Below are positions 6,707 to 14,486 of a stretch of DNA of 64,000 nucleotides, in pieces. The notes beneath the pieces are model-generated. The model made no database searches. It was not told the origin of the DNA and saw only the letters and a list, made by a program, of their open reading frames with translations. Every line of letters starts with the position of its first letter. Positions within the stretch are counted from its first letter, which is position 1. The stretch is taken from assembly GCA_903901045.1 (NCBI GenBank), contig CAIUPP010000021.1, positions 1 through 64,000 of the forward strand. The letters are read 5' to 3'. A program made the translations under genes and the position numbers. The stretch is from an uncultured Planctomycetota bacterium (GTDB lineage: Bacteria; Planctomycetota; Brocadiia; CAIUPP01).

Positions 6707-8206
6707 CTAGCTCTTCCCGCCATACAACTCCAATACACGCTTGACGATGTTCGTGGTTGATGCTCCTTCGACGAACGGGGCGAGGAAGACGCGTCCGCCG
6801 TAGGCTTTGACGATATCCCAGCCGACGACCTCCTGCTCGTTGTGGTAGTCGCCCCCCTTGACGAGGACGTCGGGGCGGATCGCTTTCAGCGCGTTGACGG
6901 GGGTGTCGTCGTCATACACCACGATGCAGTCGACCACTTCGAGCGCGGCGAGGAGGCGGGCGCGCTCGACTTCGCCGGTGATGGGGCGGCTGGGGCCTTT
7001 GAGGCGGCGGACGGAGGCGTCGCTGTTGAGGCCGACGATGAGCATGTCCCCCTGCGCGCGCGCGGAGCGCAGGTACTCGTAATGGCCGATGTGGAAGATG
7101 TCGAAGCAGCCGTTGGTCCAGACCACCTTGCCGTTGCGGCGCTGGGTTTCGCGGGCGAGTTCGGCGGCATCGGCGAGGCTCTTGAGCTTGCGGTTGACCC
7201 CGGCGCCGGCGAGGAGGTCGCCGAGGATTTCTGCGCGCGAGACGGGTGCCGCGCCGATCTTGGTGACTTCGATCCCCGCGGCGACGTTGGCCAGCACCGC
7301 GGCGTCGCGCGCCGGCGCGCCGCCGGCCAGCAGCAGCGCCATGACGCTGACGACCATGTCGCCCGCGCCGGTGACGTCGTACACTTCCTTCGGGCGGGTG
7401 GGGATGGCCAGCCCCGGCTCGTCGCGGCTGAGAAGATACATCCCGTCGCGGTCCAGCGTGATGAGCGCAAAGCGCAGGTCGGCCATGGCGATCAGCTTCG
7501 CGGCTGCCTCGCGCGCCTTCTCGGGGTCGCTCGGGGCGATGCCGGTGGCCAGTTGCGTCTCGTAGCGGTTCGGGGTGATGACGGTGCTGCCGCGATAGAC
7601 CGAATACGGCCGCCCGACCTTGGGATCGGTGATGACGGGGATCCCCTGCTTGCGCGCCAGGGCGATGGTCTCAGAGAGGATGCGCTCGGTGAGCAACCCC
7701 TTGTCGTAGTCGGACAGGACGACGGCCCTCTGGCGCGGCATGAGCGCGCGGATGCGATCCAGGAGGACGTTTTCCACGTCGCGCGCAATCGGCGTGCGCG
7801 TCTCGCGGTCCACCCGCAGCATGTGCTGGATGGCGCGGTGCGCGCTCTGGACGTAACCGATGTAGCGGGTCTTGACGGAGGTGGGGCGGCCCGGGACGCG
7901 CAGGATTCCCTCTTCGGACAGGCCGAGCGCGCGCATGGATTTGACGAGCGACTCTCCCTCGCGGTCCTCCGCGCCGACCACGCCGCAGAGCGTGGGCTTG
8001 GCGTCGAGGTGCGCCAGGGCGCAGGCGACGTTCCCCGCGCCGCCGGGACGCTCTTCCTCGGAGGTGACGTCGAGGATCGGGATCGGCCCTTCGGCGGAGA
8101 TGCGGCTGGCCTGACCCCAGACGTAGCGGTCGAGCATCACATCGCCGATGACCAGAATGCTCGGGTTGCCTGCCTTCTCGATCAGTTGTGCCAGGTGGTC
8201 CGGCAT
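6707..8206 (-). CDS. hldE: Bifunctional heptose 7-phosphate kinase / heptose 1-phosphate adenylyltransferase
   Basis: A 499-residue fusion supplying the kinase and nucleotidyltransferase steps of ADP-heptose synthesis. Residues about 1-335 are a PfkB/ribokinase-fold kinase, with the GGAGNVA substrate loop near the N-terminus and the catalytic DVTGAGDMVV motif near residue 280. Residues about 358-499 are a cytidylyltransferase-fold domain with TNGCFDIFHIGH and the C-terminal GASTTNIVKR signature. The frame continues upstream through a palindromic repeat, but the ATG at 8204-8206 has AAGGAG seven bases upstream and fits the family N-terminus. The domain order is that of HldE (RfaE). It lies between the acyltransferase and gmhA. 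Confidence 0.95.
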   Translation of the reverse strand: MPDHLAQLIEKAGNPSILVIGDVMLDRYVWGQASRISAEGPIPILDVTSEEERPGGAGNVACALAHLDAKPTLCGVVGAEDREGESLVKSMRALGLSEEGILRVPGRPTSVKTRYIGYVQSAHRAIQHMLRVDRETRTPIARDVENVLLDRIRALMPRQRAVVLSDYDKGLLTERILSETIALARKQGIPVITDPKVGRPYSVYRGSTVITPNRYETQLATGIAPSDPEKAREAAAKLIAMADLRFALITLDRDGMYLLSRDEPGLAIPTRPKEVYDVTGAGDMVVSVMALLLAGGAPARDAAVLANVAAGIEVTKIGAAPVSRAEILGDLLAGAGVNRKLKSLADAAELARETQRRNGKVVWTNGCFDIFHIGHYEYLRSARAQGDMLIVGLNSDASVRRLKGPSRPITGEVERARLLAALEVVDCIVVYDDDTPVNALKAIRPDVLVKGGDYHNEQEVVGWDIVKAYGGRVFLAPFVEGASTTNIVKRVLELYGGKS

Positions 8207-8578
8207 TTGTCGCTCCTTAACCAAACCGACGGCGTTCCCATGGGGACGCCGCGCTTTTCCGCAGGGGCAAGGCATGCCTTGCCCCTACAACGGCTTTCGG
8301 GCATGCCGCGCCGGTCGTACGACGACCGCGGACTTGATAGTCCGCGCTACACGCGTCGGCACGGGCTTTAGCCTGCGGCCCCGAGCGCGCCGAGGGGATA
8401 GTCCGCGCCACACAACCATGTAGCGCGGGTTATCAAACCCGCGATATTGTGCGTTCTTTCCGTTTTCAGGGCGCAGCATCCCGCGCCGGTCGTACAACGA
8501 CCGCGGACTTGATAGTCCGCGCTACACGCGCCTGAACGGGCTTTAGACGGCGCAATTTGGACGGGCTTTAGCCCATCC
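8207..8578. repeat. Intergenic cluster of palindromic and direct repeats
   Basis: No gene here. The region contains a GCATGC palindrome (8262-8290), two 50-base direct copies at 8306-8355 and 8481-8530 differing at one base (each with CGGTCGT/ACGACCG and GCGGACTTGATAGTCCGC palindromes), a GCGGGTTATCAAACCCGC palindrome at 8424-8442 and GGGCTTTAGCC repeats near 8366 and 8562. The last overlaps the stop codon of the acyltransferase gene. The region looks like an accretion site for several REP-like families. Confidence 0.7.
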
Positions 8579-9502
8579 CTACATACGGCCCGTCGCCGCT
8601 TTCACATTCGGTACGCGCCAGCGGCGATGCATCCAGAGCCATTGCTCCGGGCAATTGCAGATGAACTTTTCCAGCCGGCGCGAAATCTCCTCGGTCACGC
8701 GGCGCACGTCCTCGTCGCGGTCGGAGCCGGGGATGACGTAGAGCGGCTCATCCAGGAACATCTCGAATCGGTACGTCCCTTCGACCCGGCAGGCGCCGCC
8801 CATGAGGATCGGCGCGCCGGTGCGCAGCGCCAGCAGCGCCGGCGCGGGGGTGGTGCTGGCGGGCCGTCCAAAGAACGGCACCCAGACGCCGTCCCCCTTG
8901 GCGTATTGATCCACCACCAGCGCAATATAGCCGTTCGCCCGGAGGGTGCGCAAGAGGGTCGGGAATGCGCCGACGCGCGGAATGATGCGCTGGCCCAGCA
9001 GGACGCGGCGGCGGCGCAGTTCGCCGTCCATCAGCGGGTTGTGCACCGGGCGGTAGACGCTGATGGGGTCCACCCCGTATTGCCTCAAGACCATGCCGAG
9101 GATCTCCCAGACCCCCAGGTGCGCGGTGACGCAGATGGCCCCCTTGCCGGCGGCGATGACCTCACGCAGGGGACGGTCGTCGCGGATGGTGACGTGGCGC
9201 GCGACGGTGGAGGGCCGGATCATCCGATGCGCCATGGCGACTTCGACGAGGGAGCGGCCGAAATGCTCGTAGACGCGCCGGGTCATCTGCGCGGCCTGCG
9301 CGGGAGTCATTTCGGGGAAGGCGGCCATGAGGTTCTCCGTGGCGGTCCTCACCTGGCCGGGGGTCCAGCGCATCACCTGCCGTCCGCCCCACTCCCCCAG
9401 CCGCAGCGCCGCCGGAAGCGGCAGCGCCTGAGCCAGGAAGAGGAACGCTTTGGTGGCCAGGTATTCGGGAAGATATTCCGGATGTGGGCGGCGTTTCCTC
9501 AC
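8579..9502 (-). CDS. Lipid A lauroyl-type acyltransferase (LpxL/HtrB family)
   Basis: A 307-residue membrane-associated acyltransferase expected to add a secondary fatty acid to lipid A. The catalytic H(x4)E is seen in TAHLGVWEILG, followed by YRPVHNPLMD, VVDQYAKGDGVWVPFFGRPA and the C-terminal PEQWLWMHRRWR, all typical of the LpxL/LpxM family. I place the start at the GTG at 9500-9502, which overlaps the lpxK stop as GTGA; longer reading would run inside lpxK. The stop TAG at 8579-8581 lies within the edge of a GGGCTTTAGCC-type palindromic repeat, so the repeat has set the C-terminus (ends GRM). Confidence 0.88.
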   Translation of the reverse strand: MRKRRPHPEYLPEYLATKAFLFLAQALPLPAALRLGEWGGRQVMRWTPGQVRTATENLMAAFPEMTPAQAAQMTRRVYEHFGRSLVEVAMAHRMIRPSTVARHVTIRDDRPLREVIAAGKGAICVTAHLGVWEILGMVLRQYGVDPISVYRPVHNPLMDGELRRRRVLLGQRIIPRVGAFPTLLRTLRANGYIALVVDQYAKGDGVWVPFFGRPASTTPAPALLALRTGAPILMGGACRVEGTYRFEMFLDEPLYVIPGSDRDEDVRRVTEEISRRLEKFICNCPEQWLWMHRRWRVPNVKAATGRM

Positions 9503-10806
9503 GCGACTGCCCCTTTCAGCATGGCGTCCAGCGTCTCCTCGCCGGAGAGTATGGCCATTTCGACGCGGAGGAATCTGGTTCGATTGAGCAGGGCGGCGGC
9601 GCGGGGGGAGAGGGATGGTGCGGGGTCGTTGAAGGAGCCCTGGCCGGGTGCTGCACTCGGCCTCGGTTGATCGGAAGATGATGTGGCACAGCCGCCCTCG
9701 CCTGTGCGTGAACAGCCGAGGGCGGCTGTTCCACACTTCAAAAGCCCTGCCTTCATGAACGCCACCAGCTTGACGGCGTCCTTCTCGGTCGTCACCGCCC
9801 ACTCGGCGCCGGAGTTCTCCAGGAGCGCCGCGAGCCGGTCCAGGTCGGGCGCGCTGTAGTGGAAATGGTCCGGTAGGGATTGCGACGCGACCACCTCCGC
9901 CTTGAGCCGCCGAACGGTTTCCAGAAATCCCTGCGGGTTGCCGATGCCGCAGAAGAGCATCACGCGCTTGCCGGCGAGGGCGTTGAGGGAATCGGCGTGC
10001 TTGAGCGCGCCGCCACACGTCTTGTCCCCGACTGTAGGGGCGCAGCATGCTGCGCCCTTAGAACCATGAGCGGCTTCCTCGGCGCGCAACTCCAAGAGCG
10101 TGGTCGCGCGGTGCGCCGCTGTGATAATGGGAATATTGGGGGCCAGCGCCGCGATTTCGGCGCGGCGCTCGGCGAGCGTGGCGGCGTCCAGCAAATCCGT
10201 GCGAGTGAGGATGATGGCATCCGCCCGGCGCAGGGCGGAAAGCGGCTCGCGCAGGTCGCCGGCGGGTATGATGCGGCGTCCGAGCAATGGCTTCAGCGCA
10301 TCCACAAGCACGAGGTCGAGGTTCCGGCGGGCGCGCAGGTGCTGGAATCCGTCATCGAGGACGAGGCAGTCCGCTCCTTCGGCGAGGGCGCGACTCGCCG
10401 AGGCGACGCGGTTCGGATCGGCGTAGTGGGGAATGCCGGGGAGCCGGCGCTCGAAAAGCAGCGCCTCGTCATTCCTGGGGCGGCCCTGCGCCCGCTCGTG
10501 CGCGCCGTAGCCGCGGCTGAGGATGGCGGGATGCCGCCCCATCTGCGCGAGGCGGCGGACGACCCACTCGACCATCGGGGTCTTGCCGGTGCCGCCCGCG
10601 CTGAGGTTGCCGACGCTGATGACGGGCACGGCCAGGTCGCGGCTGGGAAGAATCCCTTTGCGATACGCCGCGCGCCGGAGCCGCATGGCCGCGCCGTACG
10701 CGAGGCCGAACGGGCTGAGGGCGCAGCGCAGCCACCGGGCGCCCGCGCAGCGGGTGTCCTCCCTCAGGAACCGAACGCAACAGCCGCGGGAGTCATGGGA
10801 TAGCAT
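9499..10806 (-). CDS. lpxK: Tetraacyldisaccharide 4'-kinase with two repeat-derived insertions
   Basis: LpxK phosphorylates the 4' position of the lipid A disaccharide at the inner membrane. Seen: N-terminal hydrophobic region, SVGNLSAGGTGKTP (P-loop, residues 71-76), SRGYG, LDDGFQH, FCGIGNP, DHFHY and VTTEKDAVKL. The protein is 435 residues against about 330 in E. coli. The excess falls in two places: residues about 248-272 (containing KGAACCAPT, from the palindrome at 10033-10059) and residues about 352-395 (from the palindrome at 9682-9735 plus flank). The reading frame stays open through both, so the gene is probably functional. The N-terminal start (ATG 10804-10806) lacks a clear Shine-Dalgarno and is uncertain. 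Confidence 0.92.
   Translation of the reverse strand: MLSHDSRGCCVRFLREDTRCAGARWLRCALSPFGLAYGAAMRLRRAAYRKGILPSRDLAVPVISVGNLSAGGTGKTPMVEWVVRRLAQMGRHPAILSRGYGAHERAQGRPRNDEALLFERRLPGIPHYADPNRVASASRALAEGADCLVLDDGFQHLRARRNLDLVLVDALKPLLGRRIIPAGDLREPLSALRRADAIILTRTDLLDAATLAERRAEIAALAPNIPIITAAHRATTLLELRAEEAAHGSKGAACCAPTVGDKTCGGALKHADSLNALAGKRVMLFCGIGNPQGFLETVRRLKAEVVASQSLPDHFHYSAPDLDRLAALLENSGAEWAVTTEKDAVKLVAFMKAGLLKCGTAALGCSRTGEGGCATSSSDQPRPSAAPGQGSFNDPAPSLSPRAAALLNRTRFLRVEMAILSGEETLDAMLKGAVA
9682..9735 (-). repeat. Second palindrome type inside lpxK
   Basis: Arms 9682-9700 (TGTGGCACAGCCGCCCTCG) and 9717-9735 pair over 19 bases with one mismatch. The element belongs to a different family from the GCATGC repeats. 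It is translated in lpxK near residues 357-375 (CGTAALGCSRTGEGGCAT), between the conserved TTEKDAVKL and RTRFLRVEM segments. Confidence 0.75.
10033..10059 (-). repeat. GCATGC palindromic element inside lpxK
   Basis: All 27 bases match 5897-5923 of gmhB. It is read in the same frame, giving KGAACCAPT at about residues 250-258 of LpxK, between LLELRAEEAA and LAGKRVMLFCG. Confidence 0.85.
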
Positions 10807-11464
10807 GGTTATTTGAATGTGACATTAGCACAACCGCAACGCGGAGCGCAAGGAAATGAGGACGCGCTAATGACGAAGCCCTAATGCCGAATGACGAAGG
10901 AACCGGACGAAATGCGTCTTCTTGGAAGATGCGCAGGCTTGTTCAGGTGGGGCGTCATGGCGCGCGGCAGCGACCAATTGACTGTCATCGCGAGCCGTTC
11001 GACGTGGCTCACGGCCCCGAGCTTGTCGAGGGGGGAGCGCCGCCAAGAACCATGTTTTCGCGCAAACGGTTCCCGGCGCGACCGCGGCGATCTTCCTTAT
11101 TTCTCGCCCGTCCCCGCGGGCCCCTTCGGCTCGGGGGTGTGGAAAGCGGAAGATTGCCACGTCCGGCGCGGCGACGCCGATTTGGCAAAGGAGGTTCTCT
11201 CCGCGCCGTCCTCGCAATGACGGATTGATTCGCGCTGGCGCGCGTCCGTGGGGCTCCCAATCAGTCAATGCTTCGCATTTCTCACCCTCTCCCCGCGGGC
11301 CCCTCCGGCTCGGGGGGGGGTGGAAAGCGGAAGATTGCCACGTCCGGCGCGGCGACGCCGATTCGGCAAAGGAGGTTTTCTCCGCACCGTCCTCGCAATG
11401 ACGGATTGATTCGCGCTGGCGCGTGCCCATGGGTTTCCATGGCATTTGATGCTCCACCAACGAG
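10807..11464. repeat. Repeat-rich intergenic region with a 148-bp direct repeat
   Basis: No gene is supported here. The segment 11111-11258 is repeated at 11290-11438 with few changes; both contain GGAAAGCGGAAGATTGCCAC and end in TCGCAATGACGGATTGATTC. Near 10869-10900 there is a relic of the AATGACGAAGCCC repeat also found at 12647-12793. Small frames across the repeats are low-complexity and have no plausible start signals. Confidence 0.6.
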
Positions 11465-11503
11465 AAAGCCTTGCGAAGGTCAGACGAACCTTCGCAAGGC
11501 TTT
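11465..11503. terminator. Strong hairpin terminator, probably bidirectional
   Basis: The sequence AGCCTTGCGAAGGT (11467-11480) and its exact complement (11488-11501) form a 14-bp stem, extended by A-T pairs, around a seven-base loop. A run of five T follows on the plus strand and a shorter TTT on the minus strand. It lies about 50 bp beyond the stop of the leftward aminotransferase gene. Confidence 0.75.
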
Positions 11504-11554
11504 TTGATTCCGTTCTCCGCGTCCTCTGTGTCTCTGCGGTGAAAACGCGTTCCC

Positions 11555-12616
11555 TCAGAGCCCCACGATCTCGTCGATCCACTGGAGCAGTTGCCGCATG
11601 TCGCTGACCTGCATGTCTCCCATGTGGGCGATGCGGAAGGTCTTCCCCTTGAGCTCGCCGTAGCCGTCGCTGATGACGCAGTCGTGCTTGGCGAGCAGTT
11701 CCTTGTTCAGCGCGCTGATGTCGGTGTTGCGGGTGTTGGTCGCGCAGGTGAGGGTGTTGGACTCGAACCCCTTCTCGGGGAAGAGGGCGTAGTTCTTGCG
11801 CGCCCAGTCGCGGACGACTTCGGCCATCTGCTTGTGCCGGCTGTAGCGGTTGGCCATTCCCTCGGCGAGCATGGCGTCGAGCTGGTAGTTGAGCGCGTAG
11901 ATGTGCGGCTCGCAGGGGGTGACGAGGGTCTGCCCTTTCTCGGCGTTGGACTTGAAGGCGAGCAGGTCGAAATAGTAGCCGCGGTCCTTGATCTCCTTGG
12001 CGCGGGCGTAGGCGCGGGGGGAGGCGGTGAAGACCGCCGCACCCGGCGGGATGCCGAACGCCTTCTGCACGCTGGCCAGGGCGATGTCGATCCCCAGCTT
12101 GTCCACGTCCAATTCGATGCCGGTGAGGCTGCTGACGGCGTCCACCAGGAAGAGGACGTCCGGGTAGTCGCGCATGACCTCGGCGACGGCGGCGATGGGA
12201 TTGGTGACGCCCGTGCTGGTCTCGTTGTGGCAATAGAGGACGGCGTCCACCTGGTTCTTCTTGAGCGCGTCGGCGACCATGTCGGCCTTGACGGCTTTGC
12301 CCGGCTCGACCTTGATGCGCACCACTTCGCGGCCGTTGAGCTCGGCGACATCCCCCCATTTGTTGCTGAAGGCGCCGCATTCGCAGGAGAGGACGCGCTT
12401 GCGCGCGCAGTTGCGCACGGCCAGTTCCCATACGCCCGAGCCGCTGCTGGTGGACACGTGGACGTCGCACTGAGTGTTGAGCGCCTTCTTGAGCTTCTCC
12501 AGCACGCCCAGGTAAAGCGTGGTGAAGTGCTTGCTGCGGTGGCCGAGGGGCTGCTTGGCCATTTCCTTGAGGACTTCGTCGCGGCACCAGATCGGACCGG
12601 GGATGAACAGCTTCAT
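11555..12616 (-). CDS. Class V aminotransferase (serine-pyruvate / phosphoserine aminotransferase-like)
   Basis: A 353-residue PLP enzyme. Seen: the N-terminal FIPGP signature, GHRSKHF, the phosphate-binding STSSGSGVWE, the PLP-ring aspartate in FLVDAVSSLTG and the Schiff-base lysine in ASVQKAFGIPPG. These place it with alanine-glyoxylate/serine-pyruvate and related archaeal-type phosphoserine aminotransferases. I start at the ATG at 12614-12616, which has GGAGG five bases upstream; an earlier in-frame ATG lies within that ribosome binding site. The DUF1015 gene upstream on the same strand suggests a serine-metabolism pair. The exact substrate is not decided by the sequence. Confidence 0.85.
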   Translation of the reverse strand: MKLFIPGPIWCRDEVLKEMAKQPLGHRSKHFTTLYLGVLEKLKKALNTQCDVHVSTSSGSGVWELAVRNCARKRVLSCECGAFSNKWGDVAELNGREVVRIKVEPGKAVKADMVADALKKNQVDAVLYCHNETSTGVTNPIAAVAEVMRDYPDVLFLVDAVSSLTGIELDVDKLGIDIALASVQKAFGIPPGAAVFTASPRAYARAKEIKDRGYYFDLLAFKSNAEKGQTLVTPCEPHIYALNYQLDAMLAEGMANRYSRHKQMAEVVRDWARKNYALFPEKGFESNTLTCATNTRNTDISALNKELLAKHDCVISDGYGELKGKTFRIAHMGDMQVSDMRQLLQWIDEIVGL

Positions 12617-12646
12617 GACTTCCTCCATTTTTCAAAAAGATGCGGC

Positions 12647-12793
12647 AATGACGAATGACGAAGCCCGAATGACGAATGAATGCCCAAATGACCGAATGTC
12701 CCTATCAACCGATTCTCGCGCCATGTCTCATGCTGCCGCGCATTTCAGCGCTTTGGCGTTTCCTTCGTCATTCGGGCTTCGTCATTCGTCATT
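12647..12793. repeat. 30-bp perfect inverted repeat flanking 87 bp
   Basis: The 30 bases at 12647-12676 (AATGACGAATGACGAAGCCC...) are the exact reverse complement of 12764-12793. The enclosed 87 bases have no coding signal. A decayed relative lies near 10869-10900. The arms could form a long cruciform between the DUF1015 gene and the aminotransferase gene. Confidence 0.7.
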
Positions 12794-12835
12794 TGGCGGG
12801 CCCGACATGAGGAAGTGGCCTCATCCCATAATGCG

Positions 12836-14134
12836 CTAATCCTTCATCCGATAGACTACCATGCCGGTGTACACTTTGGGATAGAAGAAGGTGCTCTTCT
12901 GCGGCATTTTTTCGCGATTGCGCGCGACGGCCTGCACTTCATCGGCGCGGGTGGCGTTGAGCAGGAAGAGCGCCTGGCTGGCGCCGGAGCGCACGCGCGC
13001 GGCGGCCTCTTCGATCGAGTGCGGGAAGTCGTGGATGTACTCGACGTTGGACTCGGCGGCCAGGCGTTCGGCGGTGATCCCCAGCAGGGGTTCGAGGATT
13101 AGGTGGTGCAGGACGGCGACGTCGAGGCGTCGCCAGGCGTCGGAGTGCCCTTGCACGATCTCCATCGCCTTGGGGTCGCGCAGGATGATGGCGCGCTGAT
13201 AGCCGTCGTTCAACTGGAGGACGTAGGCATTGCGCCCGGCGGCCTGCTGCTCGCGGATCTCCTGCAGGGCGGCGTCGCGCGAGGCGGCGGTGTCGCCCGG
13301 GTAGGTCTTGATGTCGAACTGCTTGCGCAGTTTCGCCAGGAACTCCTGCGGCTTGAAGCCGGGGATGTTCTTGATGCCGCGGTGGATGGGGAGGATCACA
13401 AGCCCCGGGTTGCCGGTGTTGACCAGCGCCATCATGCGCCACTTGGCCGCTTCGTTCTCCGGGTGCTCGGCCATGTAGGCCAGGGAGGTTTCGTATCGGT
13501 GGTGGCCGTCGGCGATGAGGATGTCCTTGCTCTCCATGAGCTGCGTGAGGCGCGCGATGGTCGGTTCGTCGGTGACGGCCCAGAGGCGGTGGAGGAGGTC
13601 CTGCCGGTCCGCCGCCTGCGTGGTGGGGGGGCGGCGCTTGACGGTCTCCAGGAGCGTGTCCACCTCGGCGGCGGGGTCCTGGTAAAGTCCGAACACCTGG
13701 CCGAACTGCGTTTCGGTGGCGCGCATGAGCAGCAGGCGGTCGGCGCGGGGGCCGCTGAGGGTGTTCTCGTGCGGCAGCACCCCTTCGCCGTGCGGCTTGA
13801 GGCGGACGCGCGCGATCAGTGCGGTGCGGTTCAGGCGCTGGCCGCGGACTTCGAAGCGCTGCTCATAGACGTAGAGCGCGGGCTGCGCATCCTTCGCCAG
13901 GATGCCCTTGCTGAGCCATTCGGCCCAGAGTTTGCCGGCGGCGTCGTAGGGGTTCGGCGCTTTCTCGTCGCGGTCGGCCCGGGTGACGCGGGAAATGTTG
14001 TACGGGGAGAGGCGCCAAAGCGTGTCGCGCAGCGCCGGGTCGATGACGTCGTACGGCGGGGCGATGAGGCGCGCCACGTCGCCAGCGGCGTCGGCGCGGA
14101 AACGGTACCCCTGAAACGGCAGAATCTGTGCCAT
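12836..14134 (-). CDS. DUF1015 family protein (possible kinase, serine-linked)
   Basis: A 432-residue cytosolic protein. The N-terminus ILPFQGYRF...LIAPPYDVI and the later segments NISRVTR, ADGHHRYETSLAY, PIHRGIK, AVLHHLILEPLLGI, VEYIHD and MPQKSTFFYPKV are the characteristic DUF1015 blocks. The ADGHHR motif is its best-known mark. I chose the ATG at 14132-14134 with GAGGGAAAG upstream; the open frame further upstream crosses repeat DNA. In many genomes such genes sit beside serine-biosynthesis genes, and here a class V aminotransferase follows. The biochemical role is not established by the sequence. Confidence 0.85.
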   Translation of the reverse strand: MAQILPFQGYRFRADAAGDVARLIAPPYDVIDPALRDTLWRLSPYNISRVTRADRDEKAPNPYDAAGKLWAEWLSKGILAKDAQPALYVYEQRFEVRGQRLNRTALIARVRLKPHGEGVLPHENTLSGPRADRLLLMRATETQFGQVFGLYQDPAAEVDTLLETVKRRPPTTQAADRQDLLHRLWAVTDEPTIARLTQLMESKDILIADGHHRYETSLAYMAEHPENEAAKWRMMALVNTGNPGLVILPIHRGIKNIPGFKPQEFLAKLRKQFDIKTYPGDTAASRDAALQEIREQQAAGRNAYVLQLNDGYQRAIILRDPKAMEIVQGHSDAWRRLDVAVLHHLILEPLLGITAERLAAESNVEYIHDFPHSIEEAAARVRSGASQALFLLNATRADEVQAVARNREKMPQKSTFFYPKVYTGMVVYRMKD

Positions 14135-14189
14135 GACGTTGCTTTCCCTCGGTCTCGGTTGCGTTCTAAATCGCCTGATTGAGCGCTCT

Positions 14190-14217
14190 AGGATAAGGTT
14201 TGTACGGAAATTGTCAA
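14190..14217 (-). promoter_or_regulatory. Sigma70-like promoter for the DUF1015 gene
   Basis: On the minus strand TTGACA (14212-14217) is followed after 16 bases by TATCCT (14190-14195). Transcription would start near 14183, about 50 bases before the ATG at 14134. Confidence 0.55.
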
Positions 14218-14486
14218 GTCTGACCGGGGCGCGCGCCTTGGAGTGCGGCGGCATCGACGCCGCTTTGGCTTGGCGGGAGGGCATGCGCGGAGGAGGGGGC
14301 AGCCCGCCTGTGCTGCCATTCCTCGCGCGAGGCAAAGCGCCGCCAGGGGCGGCGCAGTCCAAAGGTCCCGGTTTCCCTCCTAGCACCGGGCGGGTAGAAT
14401 GGGACTCGGCGTATCCCGGGTAGGGGCGCAGCATGCTGCGCCCTGGCGTTCCCTGGCCTGACGCACTCTCTTAACTTGAGGCGGAA
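14218..14486. repeat. Intergenic repeats, including a GCATGC palindrome at 14420-14444
   Basis: The GCATGC element at 14420-14444 (core CGCAGCATGCTGCG) is the non-coding relative of the copies in gmhB and lpxK. Upstream, near 14237-14366, a TTGGAGTGCGGCGGC segment faces an imperfect complement GGCGGCGCAGTCCAAAG, and a GCGCCGCC/GGCGGCGC hairpin lies between. No gene is seen. Confidence 0.6.

Noticed and set aside
8207-8275. N-terminal extension of HldE through the GCATGC palindrome (MPCPCGKARRPHG...)
   Set aside because: The ATG at 8204-8206 has AAGGAG at ideal spacing and fits the family start, so the repeat here is upstream of the gene.
8306-8530. CRISPR-like array
   Set aside because: Only two copies of a 50-base unit, no regular spacers and no cas genes; the units are REP-like palindromes.
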